From Neoarius graeffei (lineage: Eukaryota > Chordata > Actinopteri > Siluriformes > Ariidae), in assembly GCF_027579695.1 (NCBI RefSeq), contig NC_083586.1, forward strand, positions 4,844,001-4,908,000: 64,000 bases of DNA, in the 5' to 3' direction. Numbering within the stretch: the stretch's first letter is position 1; every line of letters begins with the position of its first letter. A program made the position numbers and the translations under genes. Below are positions 1 to 11,200 of the stretch, in pieces. Under the pieces are notes generated by a model. The model was given only the letters and a program-made list of their open reading frames with translations, was not told the DNA's origin and searched no databases.

Positions 1-1196
1 AGGTCCCCCTGAGGCTGAATCTGTGCATACGTAGGGCACCCCATTAGTTATGAAACTGGTTATTAGCACTAGTTATTAGCACCAGCATAACATAATATTT
101 CATCTTGTTTATCACACAAGTCAGTTCAGTTATTAAAATGGAAAAAATGTCACTGTACAAACTGTAAAAGTTCTCTTGATAGGCTAATCCAACCACGTTC
201 ATACTGTTCATTTACCATTCGCTAATATTTTGAACACACATGTGAGCGATAGCTACCTTTCTTTGGGAAAAACTGAGTGACCAGTTGCCTGCCTCTCCGG
301 TTTCTCTCAGCTTTCAGCTGCCTTTCTTTACGTTTTTGACAGCCACTCTTCATGTTTAGCGATCATAGACTGTACGCACTCCACTGCTGGCTGGCTGGCT
401 GCTGCACCGCGACACAGCAGCAAGTAGCATTGCACTGATCAGCACACAGATTTAATGAATCGCGCTTCTACCAGAACTGGACCATACCATTTCGCAAAAA
501 GGGGGAGGGTTAAATGACTATGTTGAAGAACTCAAGAAATAGACAACCTTGTTCAATTAGCTCATTTTACCAGATGGAATATTGCATTGTTATTTCAAAA
601 GTCTTATTAAAATCATTAAAAGCATATTATCAGCCCCTTAAAGGGTCCCATGGCAGTGCTGGGCCCCTAGAATTGTTCTAACCATTCCCCCCCGGCAGCG
701 CCCATGATAACATGGAAACATGTATGCATTTAAAAACCTTCTTTAATAACCAAGGAATATCTTTTTCTGTGCATATATTTGTTTCTTTAAATGCAATTAT
801 TGGACAGAAAAACAAAAACATTTGTTATCATTATTTTTAAATTTTACTCCTTAGTTTCGAATGTTCATCAGTTATCATACATTTTATTAAACTTTACTTT
901 GTTGTGCCTGCAGGATATCATGTAGATACACCCCTTATTTTGTACTAAATTATCAATTAGCATAATAGTAATACACAGACAAAAGTTTGAAACTGTCACA
1001 CAATATCCCATTGATTTATTCAATTATTTGCTTTTTCATCACTCACGTAACATGGAAATACATGGATTTTTTTCTTTACTAGTTTCTTTTTACAGTGAAG
1101 ATATCATTACTTATATCACATCTGAACAAGTTGCAGATTTACACTCTGCATTAAAATGTAATCATTCTCACAACTTAAAGTTAAATTATATTTTGA
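1..1196. other. AT-rich non-coding stretch, no gene seen
   Basis: I see no credible gene here on either strand. There is a small GC-rich patch near 650-710 and a CTGGCTGGCTGG run near 390. The rest is AT-rich, low-information DNA of the kind found between fish genes. An ORF near 1028-1339 has no recognisable features and overlaps the end of the relic gene on the other strand. Confidence 0.5.
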
Positions 1197-2939
1197 TTAC
1201 AACCAGGTCAGGGGGCGCTGGTGTTGTAGGAGCCATGCTGTGTGCTGCTTCAGTGTCTGGCCTTGGCACTCTACACACTCCCTGTATGCACACTTCTTTT
1301 GCCATATTCCGTCATCCCAACCACAGGTCAGGAGATTGATGGCATGGTAGCCATGCCTGATGCAAGCAGCATTGTCTGTCCTTCCAGTGATGGCATTTAG
1401 GGTATGAAGCTTCAGGTCAATGTTTGTGCAATACTCACACAGACACATTCTCAGCCGCCAGTCTTGCTGTGGATAAATGTACCTGGGTTTGCACTTGGCA
1501 AAATGAGAGAAGCTGACCTTCGTTGACCCTGCTGGTTGTGCGGCAACAAAGTCATTGTAGACTTCTCTCAAGGGCTTCGTCAACAGTGATTCAGCCTGGC
1601 CGGTTTTTGATAAGACAAGCTTTTTGTCAGGGATGGGGCAGGAAACACTGTTGTAATATTCCTCAATCTCTTTTTTCATCTTCTCTCATTTTATGTGCTT
1701 TGATGCAGCCAGTGACAAAATGCTCCCCTTGCTGACTGCTAGGATGCTGCTGGATCCTTGAAGATTCAGGTATTTTTGACAGGTATTGAGGAGAACATGG
1801 CGAGTGTGAAGCAGATCTTTATTTCGCCTGGTGGTGTTCTTTTTCAGCTCAAATATTACAGATTTCCCGATCCTGTGTTCTAATGACTCTGGCTGGAGCG
1901 TTTTGAATAGCTGCTTCTTACAAGGTGCAAGGGAATGTACAATATCATTCAGAGTCTCTACGAGTCTGCAAGGACTGTGTGGAAAAGTTGCATAGGCCCG
2001 AGCCTTTGCCTTTCTTCTGGCTCCTTGACTCCATGATGACAATGGGGTGCAAGTGGAAGCCTGTGGTATGCTGCTGGATGGCTGGGAAGCAGCAGCTGCA
2101 GATACTGAAACAGTAAAAATGATTAAATAAACTTGTAACAATTTTTGAAACACAAGTGTGTAACTTGTGAAAAATATATTTTCAATAATACTATTTAAAT
2201 ATAATGATCATCAATATATTTCTATTGTACTGTTTAATTTGCAGTGTACATGCAGAATTTCACAGCTATGATTAATTTCATAACCAGGATATAACACAAA
2301 GTGATGATTTTAAAACATCCCTCAGTCTACAGTTTATAAAAAAATTATGATAATCATTCACATCAACATCTTTAAAAATCTTTTTTTGACTGCATGCACT
2401 AGAACATTCAAAGAAAAATCATTCAATCAATATTTTAAATAGAAAAGTTTATTATGTTAATATTATTATCTTTCTTTTCACTACCAGTAAACACAAATAG
2501 ATGGGAAATATTTCCAGAAAGCAGCTGAACAATGTCAGTAGTGGCCATGACATTCAGATTAAATGGCTTTTACAGCTTTATATTTTAAGTGTCACTTAAA
2601 ATAGAGAGCTCTGAGAAATTACAACTTACACCAAACATTATAACTAAGTGGAATTTACTTCCCACTTTCCTAACTAGATTTAAGTTTATTATTACTAGAC
2701 AATACATGGTACCTCTTTTGTTCACTCGCTTTTCTCTTTCCGGCTGGGCTCTCTTTTCCCTCTGACGGCGTTGTTTCTGGGGGTGTAAGCTCACCCCCAC
2801 TTTGCCTTCGCCTGCCTCCACTTCTCTCTCTGCTCCTCTTTAGCAGCTCGAGTCAATCTAGGTTGCTCCGGCTGCTCTGCTTTTGTTCGGGCTCTCATCG
2901 CCTGCATCCGAAGCCTGCTTTGTTCTCTCTGAATGGCCT

Positions 2940-2965
2940 GCACACACACACACACACACACACAC
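2940..2965. repeat. (CA)n microsatellite at a splice acceptor
   Basis: A CA/TG run of about 26 bp lies directly against the inferred acceptor of exon B of the minus-strand relic gene. On the sense strand it is a TG tract followed by CAG, where a pyrimidine tract would normally sit. Confidence 0.85.
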
Positions 2966-3087
2966 GTTAGCTTTGTATTTGGCAACTTTTCAACACGTTA
3001 TGATGAATAACCCTGTTACATAAAAATGAAACTTGCACTAATTGCAATATTCAGGTATGCGTCGCTTCATTCATTTATACTGCCATA

Positions 3088-3975
3088 TAGCCTAGTAAAC
3101 TAGACCCACCCGCCTAGCGGCCAAAAATATTTTTGCCTAGCGAGTGGGTCTAGCCTCGCACCATATAAACAAAAACACCCCGGGCATCAAATCGTGCCCG
3201 CCAATCACAACGCAAGGTTTTTGTTTGGATTCTTTGGGCGGGCTTTTGCAGGAGTGACGACAAAGCTGCGTAACGCTGGAGAAAGCACAACAGGAAAGAT
3301 GGCTACGGGCTAGTGAACAGCACGCGTTTGACTCCGCTTTGGAATCAGTTTTAGAAGAATTAGACTTGGAGTTTTCATTGAAACATGAGCAGGAAGAGGC
3401 TCTCCGCTCATTCCTTTTCAAGAAGGACATTTTCGTTGTTTTGCCGACTGGCTATGGCAAAAGTCTGATCTACCAGCTGGCTCCACTTGTAGCCAAAAGG
3501 ATGGGGCTAGTTTGTGCAGTACGAAGAATTAATAAACAGCTTTGAAACATTACTTTTTGATTGTTTCTTATTTTCCCATTATTTTAAATTTAAGGGAAAT
3601 TATTTCACCAAACACCACTAAATAAAAACTCTCAAAAACAGTTTAAGCAAACCCTTGAAAAACACTTGAAAAAAATGAGTGTATGTTAAGTATGTGGTAC
3701 AGACTCCAAACTTGTGGTCATTATCTCCAAACTTCTTAATATCTAGAACCTGTTTATTAATTAATACGCATTTTGAAAAATTATTTATTTCAAGGTCTCC
3801 CCCACTTCGCGCTCTGACTATGTCACAGTCACTGTTGCGCTGACTGGTCAGAGCGTTGGCCTATACGCACAGAGACAATTTGAAAGACAGCGGTTTGTTC
3901 CTCCCACACCCGTCGGAAATGTCTACGGATCGAGGCCAGACTAAATATTCACATTTAGTCTGGCTTGCCAGGCTA
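3088..3975 (+). mobile_element. 888-bp DNA transposon with 9-bp target duplication
   Basis: The element starts TAGCCTAGTAAACTAGAC and ends in the inverted counterpart (TAGCCTGGCAAGCCAGAC read on the minus strand). This gives terminal inverted repeats of about 18 bp with four mismatches. It is flanked on both sides by the exact 9-bp duplication ACTGCCATA (3079-3087 and 3976-3984). It sits in an intron of the minus-strand relic gene and contains a RecQ-helicase-like fragment. A 9-bp duplication is typical of Mutator-like elements, but the superfamily is not proven. It is too short to be autonomous. Confidence 0.8.
3310..3545 (+). pseudogene. RecQ-type DNA helicase N-terminal fragment inside a transposon
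   Basis: From about 3330 the plus strand reads an acidic helix followed by a helicase motif Q/motif I region. Walker A is PTGYGKS near 3450-3470, followed by LIYQLAPL, the usual RecQ-family pattern around the nucleotide-binding loop. Only about 65 codons remain, then the frame runs into unrelated residues and a stop at 3545. DEAD/DEAH box and later helicase motifs are absent, so it cannot be an active helicase. It lies wholly inside the 888-bp transposon, so it is either captured host sequence or the remnant of a helicase gene belonging to an autonomous relative. An upstream in-frame stop shortly before the first usable Met suggests the true 5' part lay in another exon. Confidence 0.6.
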
Positions 3976-4498
3976 ACTGCCATACACATATTCTTATTGA
4001 CAAATATATCAACAGTAGATGCATTTGCAAAATATGTCTAATGCACACTTTGATTTAGGTTTTTGTAAAAAATGTACCTTCTTTTCTTCAGAACAATTTT
4101 TTCTGTAGGCTTTTGTTGCCTCTCTGCCTCTTTGGATGTATTCAGCCCATCTCTCAGGTTCATTTTGTTGCAGTCGGTCTTTCCAATCGCGTGTCGCCTC
4201 AGCGGCAGTTTTCCTTTTTTTGAGTGGTGGGGATGGAGTAAGGCATAGTGTGTGTCTCTAAAAGACAGATCCTTAGCCTTGAACTATGGCGTGAAGCCAT
4301 TGACCTGATTAAAAGTAAAACAGCTTAATGATTTTTATTAGCAAATTTTGAATACATTTAGAATCAATCCACAGGTATTGAAGGTTGTTTTAAAAAAGTA
4401 TCAGGACAGTTAATTAAAACAAGAAATGGTAGCAATGCATATACCAAAGCTCATCCGAAAGATTTAGTACAGTCACAAAGCATTCTCAATCTTCACAG

Positions 4499-4854
4499 TG
4501 TCACGCCCGGCTTTGCCTTGCTGAGAGTGCTCACTCCTTTCCCATATATTGAACTTGTCTGGGTCTCCCTCCAGTCCAAAGGGGGAGCTGTCTGGTACTG
4601 CAACCCCTGGTCTAGACAGCCATGACAGTTCAAATACATGGCCATTCAGTGTTCACTAGCTGGCTATCGGGGCTTTTGGTTTGGTAACTCTTGCTTTGCG
4701 CTATGGAGGCCCTGCACGGGCCAACCAGAGCTTTATTATTTTCCTTTAAATGCTTATTATTTCTTAATTATGTTTAAATAAAATACTATTTAACCCGAAC
4801 AACGGTGTGGACTCCCTTTATGTAGTGCTTATTTTGAGCCAAGTAGGCATGACA
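4499..4854 (+). mobile_element. Candidate LTR (solo or detached)
   Basis: The segment starts TGTCACGCCC and ends GGCATGACA, giving the TGTCA...TGACA ends expected of an LTR, with length (356 bp) in the normal range. It has an AATAAA-like site near 4779. I see no clear target duplication and no second copy, so this is tentative. Confidence 0.35.
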
Positions 4855-4950
4855 CTATAAATAAACTCTGCCCTCAAGCACCATTACTATCCCTATAAAT
4901 AAACTCCGCCCTCAAGCATGGCTACTGTCTCTATAAATAAATCCCATTGT
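4855..4950 (+). repeat. Short tandem repeat with TATAAATAAA core
   Basis: A unit containing CTATAAATAAACTC(T/C)GCCCTCAAGCA-like sequence occurs two full times and once partly (near 4855, 4892 and 4931), with a spacing of about 38 bp. Each copy carries a TATAAATAAA string. Confidence 0.6.
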
Positions 4951-5103
4951 TCAAAAGACATGCAGATTAGGTAAAAATACCCAACCAATGGGGTTGGACA
5001 AGCCAGTACATACTTAATGCTGGTCCCAATCCCAGATAGATTGTGAAGAATTGTGCCAGGAAGGGAATCTTGTGTAAAACACATGTCAAATCAAATATGT
5101 TGA

Positions 5104-5158
5104 TCCGAATGATCTGCTGTGCTGACCCCTAACGGGAGCAGCCGAAAGAAGATGACAT
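5104..5158 (+). repeat. LINE/SINE 3' tail fragment
   Basis: The string GACCCCTAACGGGAGCAGCC followed by GAAAGAAGATG is a 3' tail common to fish non-LTR elements. A diverged copy lies in the opposite orientation near 23050-23115. Confidence 0.55.
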
Positions 5159-5316
5159 TGTTCCAAGCATATAAATGGTTAAACAAAGTTGTAATTGCTA
5201 GAGGGAAAATTTTCTATGATACCCAAGTTGCTGAGTTGGGGATGGTGCTAACAAACGTGGCAGATGGCAAGGCATCAATGGATGGTAAGAATTTATTTTA
5301 TTTAATTTATTGCATA

Positions 5317-5647
5317 TGTGGCAGCGGGGGCATGGCCAAGGGTCAGTTTGTGAATTGAAAGCGGGGTTAGGGAAGGTGAGTGGCAAAGTCAATGCACCTG
5401 TTGTCAAATAACGTTGTGGGTGTGTGTGTGTTTTTGCAGTGACAGCGGAGGGTAGAAAAGGAGGGAGAGAGCTAAGAGAAGGGAGCTCTCCCAACTAGAA
5501 CAAATGTGTGTGCATGTGTTTCTGGATAGTGAGGAAGCGAGTGAATGAATGAAGCTGAAATGTGATAATCTTGAAAACAAAGTGTGTGTGAACATCATCT
5601 CCTACCTGCCATGCTTCAGTACTCCACCCACATCAGGGCTTACTACA
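5317..5647 (+). mobile_element. Gypsy 5' LTR
   Basis: The LTR begins TGTGGCAGCGGGGGCATGGC and ends GGCTTACTACA. Its overall sequence recalls the LTR of fish Gypsy elements that carry a SCAN-like gag. It is immediately followed by a primer-binding-site-like GTGGTGTCAAAAGCC and then a gag ATG at 5685. No matching 3' LTR is seen downstream. Confidence 0.65.
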
Positions 5648-6950
5648 GTGGTGTCAAAAGCCAGGATACTGAAGGGAACCACCCATGGAGTCCTCCCCAT
5701 TCAAGGACCTCATCCATGCCCTCGCCACCACCCAGCAAAATTAGCATCAAGCGCTGATCACCCTCTGAAAGGAGCAGGAGCAACACTTTGAAGCCTTGAT
5801 GCTGGCCCAGCAGGAAGATCACCAGGCATTCCAGCACCTGCTTGCATCGGCGGCGTCCCCAGCCGCCACAGCAGCAGACCCTCCCCATGTGACCCTCATG
5901 AAGATGGAGCTGCACGATGATCTGGAAGCCATTGTTGCTCTTTGAGCAAGCGGCTGAAGTGCGGGGGTGGCTGGTCGAGCAGTGCGCGGCACGCCTACTG
6001 GCAAGGCACAGCTCACAGAACAACAGCTCCCCACTGACAGCCAACTTGTATACAAGGACCTGAAGCAAGCCATCCTGCAGCATGTCAGCCACTCCCTGGA
6101 ACAACATCGTCAGCGCTTCCAGATGCTGACATTGGAGGAGGTCAGCTGGCTTTTTGCATTCAGCTAACAGCTCTGGGACACCTGCTGGCGATGTCTGAGG
6201 GCAGATGACTGCAACGGCGAGGGGATCATCGATCTGGTGACACTGGAGAAGTTCATTGCATGTCTTCTGTAAGGAATGGCAGAATGGATCCTGTGTCATT
6301 GTCCTGCGTCGCTAGAGCAAGCCATTGAGTTGGCAGAGACCCCTTTTGAGAGAATTGCTATAGATCTTGTCAGGCCATTAGATCAGTCAGCATGAGGATA
6401 TCACTTTATTTTAGTTCTGGTGGACTATGCAATGTGATATCTGGAAGCAGTGCCTCTCTGTCAATGCCTTGCACTGATGAATTGCTTGATTGGTTAGGTG
6501 CTGCTCACTTTTATTCGACACTGGAGTTAATGAAGGGATATTGGCAGATCCCCTTGGCTCCTCTATCCTGAGAGAAAATGGCTTTTCCATACCATTTGGA
6601 TTACAGCAGTGGCAGACAGACATGTCACCTCTTCTCTTTTTCTCTCTCCTTCTCCTCACCCCCTCCCTCCTCTTTCCATCCCCGCCCTGTTCCCCCACCA
6701 CGGAGACAGGGGCCGGCTTCCCCCCCATCCAGCCTGCCGCACCCACGGTGTCCTCCCATCTTCCCCTTCTGTGTCTTCTTCCCCCAGGTGAGTGATGCCC
6801 ATAACACTGGTGCAGAGGTGAAGTCTAGGCCAGTATGCTGGTGCTGCAGGGAGCCTGGGCATCTCCAGGGTCAGTGTCCCATGATGGAGGTGGGAGCCAT
6901 GGTCTGGATCCCCAATGTGCCAGAGACCGCCCCCAATCAGGCTGGAGCGT
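5648..6950 (+). pseudogene. Scrambled Gypsy gag-pol remnant
   Basis: The gag start at 5685 reads a Gln-rich, SCAN-like capsid segment with several stops and frame changes to about 6340. It then jumps to an integrase-core fragment (ERIAIDLV near 6345-6440) and to a reverse-transcriptase fragment (FYSTLELMKGYWQIPL near 6505-6560). After a C/T-rich stretch comes a nucleocapsid zinc knuckle of the CCHC type (CWCCREPGHLQGQC near 6837-6880). The normal order is gag, zinc knuckle, protease, RT, integrase, so the order here is rearranged. The copy is dead: most of pol is missing and stops are common. It ends where interspersed repeat family A begins. Confidence 0.65.
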
Positions 6951-8110
6951 ATGAGTGTGCACAGAATTGTATATGTTACCCATTCTCGTGAGTATTCATG
7001 TGTGTGTGTATGATTGCAACTGTGTGTGTGTATGTGCGCTACATGTATGTGAATGTGTTGGTGGCGCTATGTCAGGAATGTCATAGATCAATCTGTCAAA
7101 GCATTGAAAATCTTTGGCACATTTCCTGCTTGGCCAGATGGTGATACTGTGCTCATCTCATCTCATCTCATTATCTCTAGCCGCTTTATCCTTCTACAGG
7201 GTCGCAGGCAAGCTGGAGCCTATCCCAGCTGACTATGGGCGAAAGGCGGGGTACACCCTGGACAAGTCGCCAGGTCATCACAGGGCTGACACATAGACAC
7301 AGACAACCATTCACACTTACATTCACACCTACGGTCAATTTAGAGTCACCAGTTAAACTAACCTGCATGTCTTTGGACTGTGGGGGAAAACGGAGCACCC
7401 GGAGGAAACCCACGCGGACACGGGGAGAACATGCAAACTCCACACAGAAAGGCCCTCGCTGGCCACGGGGCTCGAACCCGGACCTTCTTGCTGTGAGGCA
7501 ACAGCGCTAACCACTACACCACCGTGCCACCTGATACTGTGCTAGGCATGTGAATTAGACATGTCAATATCATCAGTAGCTTTCGGTCCACTAAACAAAA
7601 GTAATTAGGTGTCGGGGAATATTCTTTTTATAACCTACACTTGATTGACTTTATGATTCAGCAAAGCATTTTAGGGTCCGTCATTTATATCAAACATCCC
7701 AAAGGGATATCAAAAGTCCCTTCGCAATTTCTTGGCATCAGTAATATCTTGGCATCGTGTTTGCCAAGTTTGACATGAATCTGATGAACCATCTAGGAGG
7801 AGTACGTTATAAATGACCATGTGTCCAAACACATATAAGCCCAATTACCTTACTTCCTGTTGGGTGTGACATCATCCAAAGGGTAGAACTTTGGGTAGAA
7901 CTCCAAAGTTCTACCCATTCATTTCAATGGGAACTGGAAAAAGGGGCGCTATGAAGTCCCTGGGCCATGCCTGGGGCCAAACGTCTGTGGCTGAGAAGCG
8001 GTTACAATGACTGATGTGTGTATCACATTTCATGAGTTTTCGTGCATGGGAAATGCCTCAAAAAAAGCCAAGCGTGACAGAAAAATAATAATAATTAAGG
8101 CCGCTAGCGG
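6951..8110 (+). repeat. Interspersed repeat family A, copy 1
   Basis: This shares long stretches with copies at about 12240-13690 and 15175-15465. Examples are CAGAATTGTATATGTTA, a TTTCCTGCTTGGCCAG unit and the block around GGGGCGCTATGAAGTCCCTG. The copy is interrupted by a SINE at 7154-7531. It ends in an AATAATAATAATTAAGG-type tail near 8080-8110. I do not assign it to a named superfamily. Confidence 0.6.
7154..7531 (-). mobile_element. DANA/Mermaid-like tRNA-derived SINE, copy 1
   Basis: Read on the minus strand it starts with a GGTGGCACGGTGGTGTAGTG tRNA-like head (box A) and a box B resembling GGTTCGAGCC. The conserved body with TTTGCATGTTCTCCCCGTG follows, and it ends with a GATGAGATGAG tail. 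The exact 12-bp duplication TGATACTGTGCT flanks it (7142-7153 and 7532-7543), so it is a fairly recent retroposition into family A. Confidence 0.9.
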
Positions 8111-8262
8111 CCTTGATGGGCCCTTGCACGTGTGGTTCCACAACCCAGGACATCCTGCCACCCAACAAAACAGTCACATGTCATATATTCATCAAATGTT
8201 CAAAGGTGATGTGCATGTTGCATATGCCATGACTGCTTGACGGATGAGAGATAGACAAAGAC

Positions 8263-8265
<3 letters not shown>

Positions 8266-8297
<32 letters not shown>
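8266..8297. repeat. (TG)n microsatellite
   Basis: A TG run of about 30 bp lies immediately before the recognisable part of the RLE-type LINE. Confidence 0.9.
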
Positions 8298-8299
<2 letters not shown>

Positions 8300-11200
8300 T
8301 CCCTACTGTTTACAAGGTATTCATGAAATGCCTACTTGCTCGTATTCTCCCATGGCTCGTGGATGCAGAAATTCTGTCACCTAAACAAAAAGCTTACATA
8401 GACAAGGTATGAATGAACATGTGTTCTGCCTGAAGACTGGTATTGATGACTTTAAGCATTAATCATGTAAATTCTACACTGTATTTTTGGACTTTAGAGA
8501 TGCTTTTGGGACATTATCTCACAGCGTGATGCTCAGTGCACTGGAGGAAATCTATCTACCTCAGCCCTTTCTGAATGTCATAACAGATGTGTACAAGGGA
8601 TCCTTCCTTCAAGTCATCTGTGGGAAGCAACTGACAGAGCCAATACCTCTAAAGGTGGGAATTAAAACAGGCTGCCCTTGGAGTGCTGTACATTTCATCT
8701 TGGCCATCAACCAGTGGTTGAAATGGCTCTGCCAGTGTGCACCCCCCAATTAAGATCCCCAAACCTTGTGCAGGGGTATGCTGATGATGTTCAGATGTCA
8801 TCTAGAGATGAGAGGGTCATCACCAATATGCTGGTTCATACTGATGAGTTCCTGCAGTGGTCAAAACTGGAGGTGAAACCCACCAAATGTGCAGCATTTT
8901 ATGAACATTGCAGTGGTGGTAACCTCTGGTATAAGTCCAAGGCCGACAAACCCCCCTGCTTTACAGTCATGGGACAGCCCATCAGAGTGTACTCATGCCA
9001 TGAAACATACACCTATCTTGGCCATAAGTTTAACATGGCAGGTGAGTGGGGTGAGCAGGTACAGGAGTTGTCCTGGGCCTACAAGAACAGGATCTCCTTG
9101 ATCGACTCTTCCCCACTGCCTGTAGTTATGAAAATAGAGGCCATTAGAGAAGTGGCCCTAGCAAAAATACACCATCTATTTGTCAATGTCCACATTCCCC
9201 AAAATGTCCTTAAAGACCTAGACAATACAACAGTGAATGCTGTCAGAAAATGGCTGGGACTAAACTCTCATACCACACGGGACATCACTTATCTGTTCCA
9301 TAGAGAAGGGGGGCTTGGGGTGCCACATGTTGAGTGGACTTATACTGCAACAAGGCTGGCACACCTCCTCAGCATGTTAAACAATGACGATGCTGTAGTC
9401 AGAGAGCTAGCAAGAGCTTCTCTCCTGCTGGACCTCAGGAAAAGAAAAGTTCCCCTAGCCACAGCCAATGAAGACAGCTTCCTGAGATTTAGGAAAAAAA
9501 GTAATGGGAAACTGAACATGCGGGCCACGGGCTTTGGGGTCCGTTCTGACTGGCCAGAGCTGAACGACCTGTGTAACAGAATGGAGGTCAAGTTGAAATG
9601 GACAAGGGAAAACATACTGTCCCAAGCAGGGTCATTTGACACAGTAGTCATAGACCCGTCCATATCTGTGGAAGCCACCATCTCTTACAGTGGATTACAA
9701 CACACATTACAGAATTTAACAGCAAGGAGAACCCTCCTCAACAGCAAGCAGTTATTAATAAAACAGCACTGGACAAGATTGAGAATGCAGGGAAAGTTGG
9801 CAGTCCTTGACTTTGCCGACCACACTGTCTCACACTCCATTTACAGGAACGCTGCTGTGGGGGAGGACATTCTCTGTTTTATTATTAAGCCTAGACTGCA
9901 GGTGTTGCCAACAAAATACAATCTGGCATTGTGGTATCCTGAACATCATCAGCCACACTGCCTGATGCATGCTGACCATGACGTGCAGTTGGACTCAGTC
10001 GCACATATTGCGAATGGTTGCAGCATGTATAAACCACTCTATACTGCACATCATGATCGCATTGTGGACCTCATTGGCAGTGCTGTTGAGCCACTCTTCC
10101 CAAGTATGCACAAACATTCACGCTTGATGGCGGAGTGGTTTGGCAGCACTGAGGATGTGTTTGGCAATATCCCCAACACCCCTGACATTGTACTTCAGGA
10201 CATGGATAGAAAGCAGGCAGTAGTAGTTGAAGTAGGATGTGTTTTTGATACATATATGGACATGGCCTTTTATGACAAAATGGCCAAATATCAGTCCCTA
10301 CTTGCAGCTATTACCAGCCTTGGCTATTCCTGTACCCTTATTGTCCTGATATTTGGTAGTCTGGGGTACGTACATAAATTAACAGTGAGTGGGTCAAGTC
10401 AAGTCAAAGTTTATTTATAAAGCACTTTAAAAAACAACAACAGGGCAGTTGACCAAAGTGCTGACAAAAGGCCCTAAACACGCAAGACTTGAAAGACACA
10501 CAGGACTTGAGAACAACCATAAAACACATAGGAGAACAATAATAAAATACCAGCACAAGAGGGGGGCAATTTACAATAGATGGAATATAAATATATTAAA
10601 AGAATAAAACAAAGTGACAATTTTGCCAATAAAAGATGGGTTAAAAGCGGGATTTCAGACATAGATAGATAAAATAAAACCTCAAAAGCCCTAGGTATAT
10701 TAAAACAGACGAGACTAAGGTCTTATAGAGTTAAAAGCCTGTGCATAGAAATGTGTTTTAAGGTAGGTTTTAAAATCAGACAAGGAGGGGGCCAGGCGGA
10801 TGTGAAGAGGGAGCTCATTCCAGAGTTTAGGGCCAATGACAGCAAAGGCCCTGTCCCCTCTACTCTTTAGTCTGGAGGGGGGCACATCTAGTAGTAGTTG
10901 GTCAGCTGACCTCAGTGCTCTGGCGGGAGTGTGAATTTTTAAAAGATCAGCCAGGTAGGATGGTGCCAACCCATGTAAAGATTTAAAAACAAATAAAAGA
11001 ATCTTAAAATGTATTCTATACTGTATAGGGAGCCAGTGGAGGGCAGCCAGCACCGGTGTAATATGCTCACGCCTTCTTGTTTTGGTAAGAAGGCGGGCTG
11101 CAGCATTTTGAACTAGTTGTAGGCGTGAGAGGGCAGTAGCGCTTATGCCAGCATACAAAGCATTACCATAGTCCAGGCGTGAGGAGACAAATGCATGGAT

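Larger units (their letters stand above)
1197..4257 (-). pseudogene. Decayed three-exon gene of an unnamed multicopy family
   Basis: Three exons can be placed by splice sites on the minus strand: A at 4257-4078 (acceptor TTTTAG, donor GTACAT), B at 2937-2713 (acceptor TGCAG after a TG run, donor GTACCA) and C from 2104 (acceptor TTTCAG) to a stop near 1197. Exon A is 60 codons, open, and rich in Lys, Arg and Glu. Exon B is a charged coiled-coil-like stretch. Exon C ends in a Cys-rich block (CLCEYC, near 1430-1450). Two lesions are visible: the reading frame breaks in a G run (plus-strand C run 2794-2798), and there is an in-frame TGA at 1686-1688. Exon B is 225 nt, whereas phase matching to exon C needs 226, so a single-base loss in that run explains both the frame break and the phase. 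The layout recalls unnamed multicopy proteins of fish and invertebrates that I suspect are transposon-derived; I cannot name it. The true start, upstream of 4257, was not found. Confidence 0.6.

Noticed and set aside
5643..6299. 218-codon frame on the minus strand
   Set aside because: Antisense shadow of the Gypsy gag remnant; Gln/Leu-rich from the complement.
6411..6862. Several Pro/Ser- or Arg/Gly-rich frames
   Set aside because: They come from the C/T-rich linker of the Gypsy gag region.
7186..7510. Open frames inside the SINEs (also at 12980-13385, 31454-31855, 38963-39416)
   Set aside because: The same frames recur in each SINE copy, so they belong to the SINE and not to genes.
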